A stretch of DNA of 53,572 nt from a virus, in the IMG/VR virus record IMGVR_UViG_3300045957_000057, positions 1-53,572 of that record. One strand, given 5' to 3'. The position numbers and the translations under genes are program-made. The notes beneath the pieces are model-generated. The model saw only the letters and a program-made list of their open reading frames with translations. It was not told where the DNA came from and searched no databases. Of this stretch, positions 31,330 through 38,750 are shown piece by piece (position 1 is the stretch's first letter; each line of letters begins with the position of its first letter).

Positions 31330-32085
31330 ATGAGCGGCCCCGTCGAACCGACGACGCTCGCCGAAGCGCATGCCGAGATCGACCGGCTACGCCGAGCGCT
31401 CCGGATGAACGGCGACGACCCGGATGTAGTCGTCATCACGTACGGCCGAGACAACGCCGCCGTCGAGCTGGTCACGGATCTGCTCGGCATCGTGCCGCCG
31501 GCCGAGTGGCGAACGCTTGCGCTCCGAGCGCTCGACCGAGATCTGCTCGGCGACGAAGAGTGGTGGGCCGCGCTGCAGCGCCGTCGCCGACGCATCGCCG
31601 GCCGACCGATCCGGCCCGGTGATCTGCCGTCGCTGTCGACGAGAGTCACCGTCGCTCATCAGCTGCTCATCGCCGACATCGCCTATCGGCACCGGCCGGA
31701 CAGCGAAGAGCCGGCAGACGCCGTCCGAACGGTCTCGGGCCGGATACGGCGTTACGAGTACACAGATGCCCGCCGGATCGCATACCGGCGATCTGAGGGC
31801 CGCTGCGAGGCCGACGGGCTGCATCACCGAGACTGCCCCGGCACGGTCGACAGTGCACGCTCGCCGGACACGTTCAGGACTCATCACATCTACCCGAGAG
31901 AGCGGGCGAAGCGTGACGGCATGCTCGACGATCCGCTGCTCGATCATCCGGGCAACCTGCTCGTCGTTTGGAACGGTCACACCGGGCTCGGCGCCGGAGG
32001 CTGTCATCGCCGCATCCACACCGAGCGGGCGCTCGCTCACGAGCTGGGGTATCTGCATCGAGATCTCGCTCACGTAGTACCGTGA
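31330..32085 (+). CDS. HNH endonuclease-like protein
   Basis: 251 residues. N-terminal helical region (LAEAHAEIDRLRRALRMNGD) and a middle part of unknown fold. The C-terminal third has an HNH-type arrangement: DARRIAYRRSEGRCEADGLH, THHIYPRERAKRDG (first His), DHPGNLLVVWNGHTG (Asn), CHRRIHTERALA (last His), with Cys pairs for zinc. It may nick or cut DNA; in phages such enzymes sit near packaging genes or act as mobile elements, but here it lies in the regulatory region. Confidence 0.6.
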   Translation: MSGPVEPTTLAEAHAEIDRLRRALRMNGDDPDVVVITYGRDNAAVELVTDLLGIVPPAEWRTLALRALDRDLLGDEEWWAALQRRRRRIAGRPIRPGDLPSLSTRVTVAHQLLIADIAYRHRPDSEEPADAVRTVSGRIRRYEYTDARRIAYRRSEGRCEADGLHHRDCPGTVDSARSPDTFRTHHIYPRERAKRDGMLDDPLLDHPGNLLVVWNGHTGLGAGGCHRRIHTERALAHELGYLHRDLAHVVP

Positions 32086-32125
32086 TCGACCGCAGTCATC
32101 CGAGACACAATCACTGGAGAACACC

Positions 32126-32407
32126 ATGCGACAGAAGATCAACGTCACCGGCTCTACCGTGATCGACGCCGGGCTCGAACTCGAGGACGATGCCGTGCTC
32201 GTCGTCGTCGGCCAGTGCTCACGAGACGGCGCTGTGCTGCAGCAGTCGGCCGGCCGAGTCGAAGTGCGCGGCATCAAGATGAACGACGCGATCCTCTTGA
32301 CCGGCGCCGAGGCGGCCGAGTGGCGGCAGCGGATCGCCGACGAGAACAACGACGCTGACGAGCATGTGATCAACGGCAACGGCGGTGACGAGCCCGCCGA
32401 CGGCTGA
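32126..32407 (+). CDS. Small acidic protein, unknown
   Basis: 93 residues, SD-like GGAG 8 bases upstream. Strand-rich start (INVTGSTVIDAGLELEDDAV, VVVGQCSRDGAVLQQSAGRV) and a highly acidic C-terminus. Overlaps the WhiB-like gene start by 23 bases. No family recognised. Confidence 0.5.
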   Translation: MRQKINVTGSTVIDAGLELEDDAVLVVVGQCSRDGAVLQQSAGRVEVRGIKMNDAILLTGAEAAEWRQRIADENNDADEHVINGNGGDEPADG

Positions 32408-32891
32408 TGCACCGCCGCCCCCGCCGTGGCCCGGATCACGATGCACGAGCGACACGGTCGACCCCCGGATCTGGTTCTCGGACGAACCGGCCGACGTCGC
32501 CGAAGCTCGCTCGATCTGCGTGCTCTGCCCGGTCGTCGGCGTCTGCCGACAGTTCGGCCGCCGGCAAGCCGCCGGCGTGTGGGGCGGACTCACTCGCGAG
32601 CAGCGAGATCTCGCCGGTCTGACTCTCGGCGAGGCCGAGTTCTGCACCGTCTGCGGCGATCTTCTACCGGACGGTCACAGCTCAAGCATCTGCAGCGCCG
32701 CTTGCTACAGGCGCAAGTCGATCTCGACTCGGAAGCAAGCCCGAGTCGAGATCTCCGCGTCACGAGCGTGCGAGCGGTGCGAGTGCGCGATCTGGCCGCA
32801 GTCACGATCGTGTCTCGTCTGCGGTCACATCGTCGGCGCGGCGCTCCCGAATCGCCCATGGCCCCCGCCGACTAGGCTCGTTTCCGTATGA
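32385..32891 (+). CDS. WhiB-family protein with added Cys-rich C-terminus
   Basis: 168 residues. WhiB hallmarks: C20, then IWFSDEPADVAEARSICVLC with C45 and C48, C54 (the C-xx-C-x5-C iron-sulfur arrangement) and the GVWGG turn (residues 64-68). WhiB proteins occur in actinobacteria and their phages, where they bind RNA polymerase sigma region 4 and change transcription. After residue 85 extra Cys pairs (CTVCGDLLPD, CSAACYRRK, CERCECAIW, CLVCGH) form a zinc-ribbon-like tail, longer than usual phage WhiB proteins (about 80-110 residues). Start at GTG 32385 overlaps the previous gene. Confidence 0.8.
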   Translation: MTSPPTADAPPPPPWPGSRCTSDTVDPRIWFSDEPADVAEARSICVLCPVVGVCRQFGRRQAAGVWGGLTREQRDLAGLTLGEAEFCTVCGDLLPDGHSSSICSAACYRRKSISTRKQARVEISASRACERCECAIWPQSRSCLVCGHIVGAALPNRPWPPPTRLVSV

Positions 32892-33220
32892 CGATCATCA
32901 CACTTGCCGAGTTCGCACAGCTGACCGCCGCCGGCATCGCTCTCGGCTGGCTGCTCACTGACGAGAATGCTCTGCTCTTCGCCCCGGCTGAGTGGGCACG
33001 GAAGCGGCTCGCACGCCGGCACAGCACCGTCAGCCGCTACATCGGCAAGCTGCTGTCGTGCGCCGTATGCATCGGCTTCTGGCCGCAGCTCGCTCTCGCC
33101 CGCTACTTCGCGCCGGACGGAGACACGGTGGAGCTCCTGACCGTCGCAGCCGGCGCTCTCGTCGTGCACGTCGCATGGCAGCTCGTCGCCGGCGCTCTGA
33201 TCGCAGCACGATTGAGGTAA
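32888..33220 (+). CDS. DUF1360-like membrane protein
   Basis: 110 residues. N-terminal helix (FAQLTAAGIALGWLL), basic stretch (AEWARKRLARRHSTVSRY), then LLSCAVCIGFWPQLALARYF, the Cys-x2-Cys-plus-GFW signature seen in DUF1360-type small membrane proteins, and a second hydrophobic segment to the end (VAAGALVVHVAWQLVAGALI). Two to three membrane segments. Role in phage unknown. Confidence 0.6.
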   Translation: MTIITLAEFAQLTAAGIALGWLLTDENALLFAPAEWARKRLARRHSTVSRYIGKLLSCAVCIGFWPQLALARYFAPDGDTVELLTVAAGALVVHVAWQLVAGALIAARLR

Positions 33221-33224
33221 CCCC

Positions 33225-34025
33225 ATGCCCGCTGTCCCGAACCAACCCGACCCGAACTTCGCCGGCGTCCGAAAGGCGACCGACCGGCTCAACAACGTGG
33301 AGACTCCGATGCTCGCCGCTGACATCCGCACCGAAGGACACGAGCAGATCGTGCTCGGCTGTGCCAGCTGCTCGGCGTACTCGCAGCAGCGAGTGACAGT
33401 GCCGAACTCCGTCGTGATGGACGCTCTCGCCGCTCCGTACGAGGACGAGAACGGCACACCGCTCGACGGCGAAGCGCTCGCCGAGCGCATGTTTCGAGAC
33501 GAGCGGATCACGGCGAAGACAAGCGCCGACCCGGTGCCGCATCCGCCGTCGTCTGACTGGCAGCCCCGGCATCTGATGCAGCGAGCGGTCGACATGACGA
33601 ACGCCGGGCTGATCCCGTTCTCGCCGTTCGGCTCGTTCGTCGTGCAAGACGGCATGCGTGACCGGCCGATCTTCGCCGAGTGGCAGAACCGGTATCTCGA
33701 CGAGCTGCCGTCGACGTCGACGCTGACGGTCGTCGAGACCGCTCCACCCGAGCTGCCGGCTGCCGAGCCGGTCAACGTCGCCGACATGCGACCGAGCGAT
33801 CTCGCTGCCGACCTCGAGGCCGGATGGGAAGCCGAGCACGCCGCGGCCGAGCCCGTCGACGAGCCGCCGGCCGACCCGTACCCGGCCGACGGCAACGCAC
33901 GAGCGATCAACCGGTGGGTGGGCGACGACCGCAACCGAGCCGCCGAAGCGCATCAGCGAGAGCTTGAGCGAGACCGGCCCCGCTCGACCGTCGTCAAGCA
34001 CACCGAGCAGCTGCTCGCACAGTGA
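33225..34025 (+). CDS. Unknown protein
   Basis: 266 residues; start context TTGAGGTAACCCC suggests an SD. Mixed sequence: a CASCSAYSQQRVTVPNSVVM block, EALAERMFRDERITAKTSAD, WQPRHLMQRAVDMTNAGLIP, then a Pro/Glu-rich C-terminal linker (AEPVDEPPADPYPADG) and a helical end (RAAEAHQRELERDRPRST). Possibly a small regulatory or DNA-associated protein. No family recognised. Confidence 0.45.
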   Translation: MPAVPNQPDPNFAGVRKATDRLNNVETPMLAADIRTEGHEQIVLGCASCSAYSQQRVTVPNSVVMDALAAPYEDENGTPLDGEALAERMFRDERITAKTSADPVPHPPSSDWQPRHLMQRAVDMTNAGLIPFSPFGSFVVQDGMRDRPIFAEWQNRYLDELPSTSTLTVVETAPPELPAAEPVNVADMRPSDLAADLEAGWEAEHAAAEPVDEPPADPYPADGNARAINRWVGDDRNRAAEAHQRELERDRPRSTVVKHTEQLLAQ

Positions 34026-34300
34026 GCCGGTCATCTGCTCGGAAGCTGCGCCGGCGGCAGGCCGCTCAGCTCGAACGGTCCGGCGCTGATCTGACGAAGC
34101 TGCTGCCGGCACCGCCACAGCCGTCGTGGTGCCACTGGTGGAACCGTGACAAGTCGAAGTGGTACCGGCACGATCCGCGCATCGAGCAGCTGACTCGGCT
34201 GCTGATGACGTCCGCCGATCATCCGGATGTCGTCGCGATCTCGGCCGAGATCGAGCGAGTCGCCGGCGAGCGGCTTGTCAATCTAGAACCGGAGCACTAG
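34022..34300 (+). CDS. Unknown basic protein
   Basis: 92 residues, GTG start in a GTGA overlap. Basic N-terminus (SRSSARKLRRRQAAQLERSG), Trp-rich middle (SWCHWWNRDKSKWYRHD), helical end (LTRLLMTSADHPDVVAISAE). Could bind nucleic acid. Its stop (TAG) sits inside the class I dyad at 34284. Confidence 0.45.
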   Translation: MSRSSARKLRRRQAAQLERSGADLTKLLPAPPQPSWCHWWNRDKSKWYRHDPRIEQLTRLLMTSADHPDVVAISAEIERVAGERLVNLEPEH

Positions 34301-34341
34301 TCTTGACGTTCTAAACCACTCCGAGCGAAGGGAAACCACTC
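34275..34341 (+). promoter_or_regulatory. Class I promoter, extended version with two AAACCACTC copies
   Basis: TTGTCA (34275-34280), 17-base spacer holding TAGAAC, then -10 TAGTCT (34298-34303): the best -35/-10 pair among the class I promoters. The dyad right arm reads GCACTA (one mismatch). The transcript is predicted to start near 34310 and carries AAACCACTC at 34313 and GGAAACCACTC at 34331, then ATG 34345. Here the motif lies in a leader, not in the coding region. Confidence 0.65.
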
Positions 34342-34344
34342 CGC

Positions 34345-34461
34345 ATGATCTCCGACACCTCGACGAAGAACGACGCTCACACCGCCGCCGGCGTCGAGCT
34401 GCATCAGACTTTCGACGCGATGCTCGAACAGCTCGAAGCGACATACGATGCCGACGCTTGA
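34345..34461 (+). CDS. Very small acidic protein, unknown
   Basis: 38 residues (starts MISDTSTKNDAHTAAGVELH). It is the first gene after the class I promoter leader and its end overlaps the next start. Short helical C-terminus (FDAMLEQLEATYDAD). Too small for a family call; placement under a class I promoter and good codon use support that it is real. Confidence 0.5.
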   Translation: MISDTSTKNDAHTAAGVELHQTFDAMLEQLEATYDADA

Positions 34462-34840
34462 CGGCAGCAGCCGCAGCTACACGTGCCGCTGCGGACACGA
34501 CGACGAACAGCACACCGACGGCGTCTGCACCGTCACCGACTGCTACTGCGGCCGAGACCCACTCGCCGGCCGGCCTCGAGAACGCTGCCGGTGGTGCTCA
34601 ACCGGCGCCGACATCGTCTGGTGCCGCACGCTGGCGAACTCGAAGCCGATACCGATCGAGCCGGACCCGAACCCGGCCGGCAACGTCGAGATCGTCGCCG
34701 CCGAGCGCGGCGTGCCGATCGTGCAGACGCACAAGGGGCCGCCGGGCATGTTCGACGAGTGGACTCCGTATATGCCGCATCACGCGACGTGCGATCAGAA
34801 GCTCGGATCACCGAGAAAGCAACCGAAGGGACAGCGATGA
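34448..34840 (+). CDS. Cys-rich protein, possible zinc ribbon
   Basis: 130 residues; its ATG overlaps the end of the small gene by 14 bases. N-terminal Cys cluster (YTCRCGHDDEQHTDGVCTVT, DCYCGRD, RCRWCSTGADIVWC) and then a conserved-looking block CRTLANSKPIPIEPDPNPAG that occurs in many actinophage small proteins. C-terminal region includes a His/Cys triplet (MPHHATCDQ). Function unknown. Confidence 0.5.
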   Translation: MPTLDGSSRSYTCRCGHDDEQHTDGVCTVTDCYCGRDPLAGRPRERCRWCSTGADIVWCRTLANSKPIPIEPDPNPAGNVEIVAAERGVPIVQTHKGPPGMFDEWTPYMPHHATCDQKLGSPRKQPKGQR

Positions 34841-34848
34841 CAGACCAA
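34825..34848 (+). repeat. 24-base exact repeat at a gene start, copy 2
   Basis: Identical to 29458-29481 (GAAGGGACAGCGATGACAGA plus CCAA); spans the ATG of the coiled-coil protein. Confidence 0.8.
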
Positions 34849-35766
34849 ACCGACCACCCACCGATGCCGCCGGGAGCGATCGAGACAACGGAGTTCCCGC
34901 CGCCGAAGCCGCTGCCGGCACCGGAGCCGGATCTCGACCCCGCTGCCGGTCTCGAAGGCGTCGAAGCCGTCGAAGCAGAGCGGGACACGATCGAGGCCGA
35001 GCGCGACACGCTCGCCGAAGAGGTCAAGCGGCTGATCGCCGAGAACGAGATGCTGCGCACCGAGGTCGACCGTCGAGCGGAGCGGGCGGCCGAGCTGTCG
35101 CAGCTGCTCTCGTCGGAGCAGACCGACGCCGAAGCGCAAGAGGGTCGAGCGGTGCAGGCCGAGCACCGCGAGCGGCAGGCCGACCGGACGATCGAGCGGC
35201 TACGGACCGAAGCCGCCGAGTGGCAAGCGCTCTCGACGCTCGTCTGCCGGATCGCCGTCGACGCCGACGGCGTGCTGCGAGTGCCGGGCACCGTCACCGA
35301 AGCCGGACACGAGGGCGACGACGACGAGGACCGGCAGCAGATCCGGGCGCTCGTCCGGAACAACCGCACGACGCTCTGGCGTGAGGTCCGGTACGGACAG
35401 ACCGGCGAGATCGCCGAAGCGATCGACGCGATCATGCGACTCCGACACCGACACCGACACGACGACACTGACGAGCCGGTCGTCGACGCCGAGATCCGCC
35501 CCTGGTGGGACGGAGAGGTCAACATCGACAACCGATTCAACGTCGAGACCGTCGCATGGGAGCCGGGCCGCGGGTGGTGCGTCCGTATCGGAGCCGTAGC
35601 GGACTTGACCAGCCCGCTCTGGTCGCTGCCGACGCTCGAAGCGCTGCAGCTCTCAGCGTGGATCGCTCTCCGAGCCATCGAGCAGGACGCAGCGATGACG
35701 CTCGACGATGCAGCGGTGATGCTCGCTCTCGTATGGGAGCACGACGCTGAAACGGTCGACGGATGA
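34837..35766 (+). CDS. Coiled-coil protein, unknown
   Basis: 309 residues. After a Pro-rich N-terminus, residues 50-145 form a long coiled coil (AVEAERDTIEAERDTLAEEV, RLIAENEMLRTEVDRRAERA, EHRERQADRTIERLRTEAAE). The C-terminal domain has WWDGEVNIDNRFNVETVAWE, GRGWCVRIGAVADLTSPLWS and LEALQLSAWIALRAIEQDAA. It could be a structural or anti-host protein. Shares its start region with parB. Confidence 0.5.
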   Translation: MTDQTDHPPMPPGAIETTEFPPPKPLPAPEPDLDPAAGLEGVEAVEAERDTIEAERDTLAEEVKRLIAENEMLRTEVDRRAERAAELSQLLSSEQTDAEAQEGRAVQAEHRERQADRTIERLRTEAAEWQALSTLVCRIAVDADGVLRVPGTVTEAGHEGDDDEDRQQIRALVRNNRTTLWREVRYGQTGEIAEAIDAIMRLRHRHRHDDTDEPVVDAEIRPWWDGEVNIDNRFNVETVAWEPGRGWCVRIGAVADLTSPLWSLPTLEALQLSAWIALRAIEQDAAMTLDDAAVMLALVWEHDAETVDG

Positions 35767-36470
35767 ACATCACCGGCGGCGAGTTCTTCGCATCACGCGA
35801 GCTGCGCTGGCTCACAAGCGCACGAGCCGGCAACGTCAGTTCGCTTATCACCGCAGACCAGCTCGACAAGATGCCCGAACCGCAGCGGCAGCTTATGACC
35901 GGCATCACGATCATCGACATCGCCGACAACCGCTGGCTCGTCTGCACCGACACACACCGGCTGCACGCCTTCCGCACGAGGCGGATCAACGGCGGCGGCC
36001 GGCCCGAACCAGGCCACTACCAGCCGTCGGACCGCCGCAACCGGTACGACCGCACCGAGCAGCTGTTCATACCGGAGCAGCTGACTCGCCTCGTCCGGCA
36101 AGCGCTCGAACCGCACACCGTCCGCCGGTTGGAGCTCCAGCTCTCCGGCGTCCGGTCACGGCTCCGGCCCTACGCTCACGCCGACGTCACGATCGTCGCT
36201 CACGCCGACGCCAACGGTCTCGACGTGCACGATCGACGCACCGGCGACCGCATCGAGTCAATCACATGCGCGCCACTGCTCGACCGCCGCCGAGAGATCA
36301 AGACAGCGGCGATCAACCTGACCGTGCTCTGGCCGGCGCTCGTGAACAATCGCATCAAGCAGCTGTCGGCGGCCGGCGACATGCAGCCGTTCATCAGCTC
36401 GACGTCGGAGCACATCGCTGTGATCATGCCGACACACGCACCGACCGCAGCAGCAGAGGCCGCCGCATGA
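35763..36470 (+). CDS. Sliding-clamp-like protein (tentative)
   Basis: 235 residues in an ATGA overlap. IIDIADNRWLVCTDTHRLHA resembles the beta clamp segment where ATDGHRL is conserved, and the C-terminus contains NLTVLWPALVNNRIKQLSAA and EHIAVIMPTHAP, similar to the last domain (VLMPM end) of DnaN-type clamps. Middle strand block GVRSRLRPYAHADVTIVAHA also fits. It is shorter than a full three-domain clamp (about 370 residues), so it may be a reduced two-domain clamp. If right, it would help the phage steer host polymerase; not confirmed. Confidence 0.4.
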   Translation: MNITGGEFFASRELRWLTSARAGNVSSLITADQLDKMPEPQRQLMTGITIIDIADNRWLVCTDTHRLHAFRTRRINGGGRPEPGHYQPSDRRNRYDRTEQLFIPEQLTRLVRQALEPHTVRRLELQLSGVRSRLRPYAHADVTIVAHADANGLDVHDRRTGDRIESITCAPLLDRRREIKTAAINLTVLWPALVNNRIKQLSAAGDMQPFISSTSEHIAVIMPTHAPTAAAEAAA

Positions 36471-36826
36471 GCACCGATGACACACCCGACAGCTCGATCG
36501 TCCGCTTCATCACACTCGGCCCCGACTCCGACGGCCGCTGGCACGTCTACGGCCAACCCCGCCCCGACGACGTCGACAATCCGCTCGCCGTCCGCAAGCA
36601 GTACAAGATCGGCACCGTCGCACCGGAGCACCCCGACGACATGCCCGCACACGTCGAGCAGCTGACACGACAGCACATCCGGCACGACTACTCGCTCGCC
36701 ACCGACGGCGGATGGCGACACTCGATGTCGAAGAGCGGCATGGCCGTCGACGACCTCATCGGAGCGTTCGACCGACAATCCGACTGGAGCATCCGACACA
36801 CAGCCGAGGAGGTGAACGACACATGA
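36467..36826 (+). CDS. Unknown protein
   Basis: 119 residues from ATG 36467 (ATGA overlap). Short strands near the start (SSIVRFITLGPDSDGRWHVY), an NPLAVRKQYKIGTVAPEHP loop and a helical part (VEQLTRQHIRHDYSLATDGG, SMSKSGMAVDDLIGAFDRQS). No recognised family; it is between the clamp-like gene and a tiny membrane protein. Confidence 0.5.
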   Translation: MSTDDTPDSSIVRFITLGPDSDGRWHVYGQPRPDDVDNPLAVRKQYKIGTVAPEHPDDMPAHVEQLTRQHIRHDYSLATDGGWRHSMSKSGMAVDDLIGAFDRQSDWSIRHTAEEVNDT

Positions 36827-36975
36827 TCACGCAACGACCCGACCGCGCAGCGATCCGACAACAGCTTGGCCTCGAGGGCAACCTCGACGAGATCCGACGC
36901 CGCCGGTATCTACTGCTGCACGGCACGTGCGCCGCCGTCACCGCAGCCGCAGCGCTCATCAGCATCATCATCTGA
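36823..36975 (+). CDS. Small single-TM protein
   Basis: 50 residues. Basic helical N-terminus (RDAAIRQQLGLE-type, with LDEIRRRRYLLLHGT) and a hydrophobic tail GTCAAVTAAAALISIII that should span the membrane. Coupled to the previous gene by ATGA; a terminator-like hairpin follows 36 bases later. Confidence 0.5.
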   Translation: MITQRPDRAAIRQQLGLEGNLDEIRRRRYLLLHGTCAAVTAAAALISIII

Positions 36976-37011
36976 CCGAAGCTCACGAGCTACAGTCACC
37001 GACCGACACTG

Positions 37012-37052
37012 CCCCGGCATCCGAGACGCCGCCATCTCGGACATGTCCGGGG
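37012..37052 (+). terminator. Two-part hairpin, terminator candidate
   Basis: CCGAGA/TCTCGG (37021-37026, 37035-37040) forms an inner 6-bp stem and CCCCGG/CCGGGG (37012-37017, 37047-37052) an outer one. It is in the gap between the small TM gene and the next gene, which has its own CATCAT box. Confidence 0.5.
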
Positions 37053-37063
37053 CGGTGCCGCGC

Positions 37064-37084
37064 CCCCGTGGCATCATGACCAGC
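37064..37084 (+). promoter_or_regulatory. Class II-like box upstream of Cys-rich protein
   Basis: CCCCGTGGCATCAT with CATCAT (37072-37077) 7 bases before ATG 37085. Similar to the class II motif but less exact upstream (GTGGCATCAT). Confidence 0.4.
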
Positions 37085-37462
37085 ATGAGCAGCATGAGCA
37101 GCAGCATCGTCACCCGACTCCGCAGACGCTTCGGTCGACGCAGACGTACAGCGACCACCGTCACACCGATCGCTCTCCGACCCGTCCCACTCGACGCCGA
37201 CGGCAGCCGACAGCGGCACCCATCAGGCCAGCCGAGACTCTTCGAGCCGGACCCGTACGCCGTCAACGACCACCCGATGATGCCGTGCACCGCACGCCGA
37301 GACGACCTCGCCGGCGCCGAGCTGACCGTCGAGTTCTGCGATCCGCAGCGCGACACGCGCCCCAGAGCCGACATGAGCGTCTGCACATGCGACGTCTACC
37401 CTCCGCCGATCTGCGGCCGTCGCGGCTGTCACTTCCGTCGCGGCTGTCACGTCTGCGGATGA
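37085..37462 (+). CDS. Basic, Cys-rich protein, unknown
   Basis: 125 residues; of three in-frame ATGs (37076, 37085, 37094) I use 37085 because of its promoter spacing. N-terminus is Ser/Arg-rich (SSMSSSIVTRLRRRFGRRRR), then a linker, then a C-terminal cluster CTCDVYPPPICGRRGCHFRR with another Cys at the end, likely zinc-binding. Possibly nucleic acid-binding. Coupled to the ParB-like gene (overlap 4 bases). Confidence 0.5.
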   Translation: MSSMSSSIVTRLRRRFGRRRRTATTVTPIALRPVPLDADGSRQRHPSGQPRLFEPDPYAVNDHPMMPCTARRDDLAGAELTVEFCDPQRDTRPRADMSVCTCDVYPPPICGRRGCHFRRGCHVCG

Positions 37463-37986
37463 AGCAGCCGATCACGCCGGAAGAGCTGCACCGCTCACAC
37501 CGCTGGTTCAAGCTCGACGAACTCCGGCAGCTGCCCGGCAACCCGAACACCGGCGACGAGCAGTCGCTCACCGACTCGATCGACCAGTTCGGATGGTTCG
37601 ACGGCATCGTCGTCGCTGACGGCATCGTGCTCGCCGGCAACCACCGGCTGCAGCGAGCGCTCGACCGAGGCGAGGCCGGTCTGCCGGGATACGACTTGAC
37701 CGGCTTCGACGTGTCCGACGCCGAGCGCATGTCGATGGCGATCACGCACAACCGCACGACTCGGGCCGGTGTCGACGATCCGGAGCTGCTGCGAGCCGCC
37801 CTCGAGACCGTCGCCGTCGACGACCGGCAGCTCGCCGTCGTCGCTGTCGGCCCGGAGCTGGCAGACGACATGCTCGGCCCGGCCGTGGTCCCCGACTTCG
37901 CTCCGCTGCCGCCGGAGTCGCAGCCGAGACTCGACCGCCGCGAGCCGGTCGTCTGCCCGTCGTGCTCGCACTCGTTCCTGCCGTGA
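37459..37986 (+). CDS. ParB-like nuclease-domain protein beside mom-like gene
   Basis: 175 residues. ParB/sulfiredoxin-like domain: WFKLDELRQLPGNPNTGDEQ, LTDSIDQFGWFDGIVVADGI, VLAGNHRLQRALDRG (the GNHR box), then YDLTGFDVSDAERMSMAITH. It lacks a ParB helix-turn-helix. C-terminus has a CPSCSHSF zinc knuckle. Such ParB-like proteins are commonly paired with Mom-type DNA modification genes; the two genes overlap by GTGA here, supporting joint action. Confidence 0.65.
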   Translation: MKQPITPEELHRSHRWFKLDELRQLPGNPNTGDEQSLTDSIDQFGWFDGIVVADGIVLAGNHRLQRALDRGEAGLPGYDLTGFDVSDAERMSMAITHNRTTRAGVDDPELLRAALETVAVDDRQLAVVAVGPELADDMLGPAVVPDFAPLPPESQPRLDRREPVVCPSCSHSFLP

Positions 37987-38750
37987 CAGTCGTCGTCGCT
38001 CCGGTCGAGCACGACGCAGCGACGTTCGCCTGCCGGCACTGGCACTACAGCCGATGTGTGCCGGCCGGCAAGCTCATCAAGTACGGCGCCTGGGAGTCCG
38101 ACCGGTTCGTCGGTGTCGTGCTCTACGGCCGCGGCTCGAACAAGAACCTCGCGAAGTCGTTCGGCGTCGAGACGACCGAGATCTGCGAACTCGTCCGGAT
38201 CGCTCTCGACGAGCACGAGACACCGGTGACGCAGATCGTCGCCGAGACGCTGCGGCAGCTCCGGCAGTCGAACGGCGGGCTGCGTGTCTGCGTCAGCTAC
38301 GCCGACCCGGAGCAGCAGCACGTCGGTCGGATCTATCAAGCCGGCAACTGGACGTACCTCGGTCGGACCGAACCGGCTCAGGAGTACGTCGTCAACGGCG
38401 AGCGGATGCACGGCCGGTCACTGCGAGCGCTCCGCAACGCCTCACCGACCGACACTGCCGAGCACCGGAACGTCGTCAAGTGGGCGCAAGCAAACCTCGA
38501 TCCTGATGCTCGGATGGAGTTCGGCTCGTCGAAGCACCGGTACGCGATGCCGCTCGACAAGCCGATGCGGCGGGCGCTGCGCCGGCGAGCGCTGCCGTAT
38601 CCGGCGACGGTCGACGGCGGCGAACTCGTGCGGTCGGTTGCGCTAGAGTCCTCGGTCACAAGCGGTCGAGGGATCGACGGTGATCCGCCCGGCGTCCAGC
38701 GGGGAGGGGTGAGTTCAACTCTCGCCGACCGCTCGGAGAGCAGCCGATGA
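37983..38750 (+). CDS. Mom-like DNA modification protein
   Basis: 255 residues from a GTG in the GTGA overlap. Residues 1-210 match the Mom-like acetyltransferase-fold family: RHWHYSRCVPAGKLIKYGAW, VLYGRGSNKNLAKSFGVETT, ICELVRIALDEHETPVTQIV, LRVCVSYADPEQQHVGRIYQ and SSKHRYAMPLDKPMRRALRR. Phage Mu Mom alters adenine and protects DNA from restriction. The last 38 residues are encoded by the tRNA-like region and may not be part of the family domain. Confidence 0.75.
   Translation: MTVVVAPVEHDAATFACRHWHYSRCVPAGKLIKYGAWESDRFVGVVLYGRGSNKNLAKSFGVETTEICELVRIALDEHETPVTQIVAETLRQLRQSNGGLRVCVSYADPEQQHVGRIYQAGNWTYLGRTEPAQEYVVNGERMHGRSLRALRNASPTDTAEHRNVVKWAQANLDPDARMEFGSSKHRYAMPLDKPMRRALRRRALPYPATVDGGELVRSVALESSVTSGRGIDGDPPGVQRGGVSSTLADRSESSR
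38644..38649 (+). promoter_or_regulatory. Possible promoter upstream of tRNA-like element
   Basis: TAGAGT, preceded by GCGC; the same hexamer is the -10 of class I promoters at 22843 and 45164. It lies 12 bases before the tRNA-like fold. No clear -35 and no dyad. Confidence 0.35.
38662..38733 (+). tRNA. tRNA-like element with unusual anticodon arm
   Basis: Seven-base acceptor stem GCGGTCG/CGACCGC is perfect. D-arm GGAT/ATCC with 8-base loop; T-arm GTGAG/CTCGC with a canonical TTCAACT loop. Total length 72 with discriminator T. The anticodon arm is odd: CCCGG/CGGGG has one G-G mismatch, position 33 is G instead of U, and the loop is CGTCCAG. By standard numbering the anticodon would be TCC (Gly); if the loop is shifted so T is position 33, it is CCA (Trp). 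No CCA is encoded. It overlaps the 3' end of the mom-like gene on the same strand. Confidence 0.5.
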
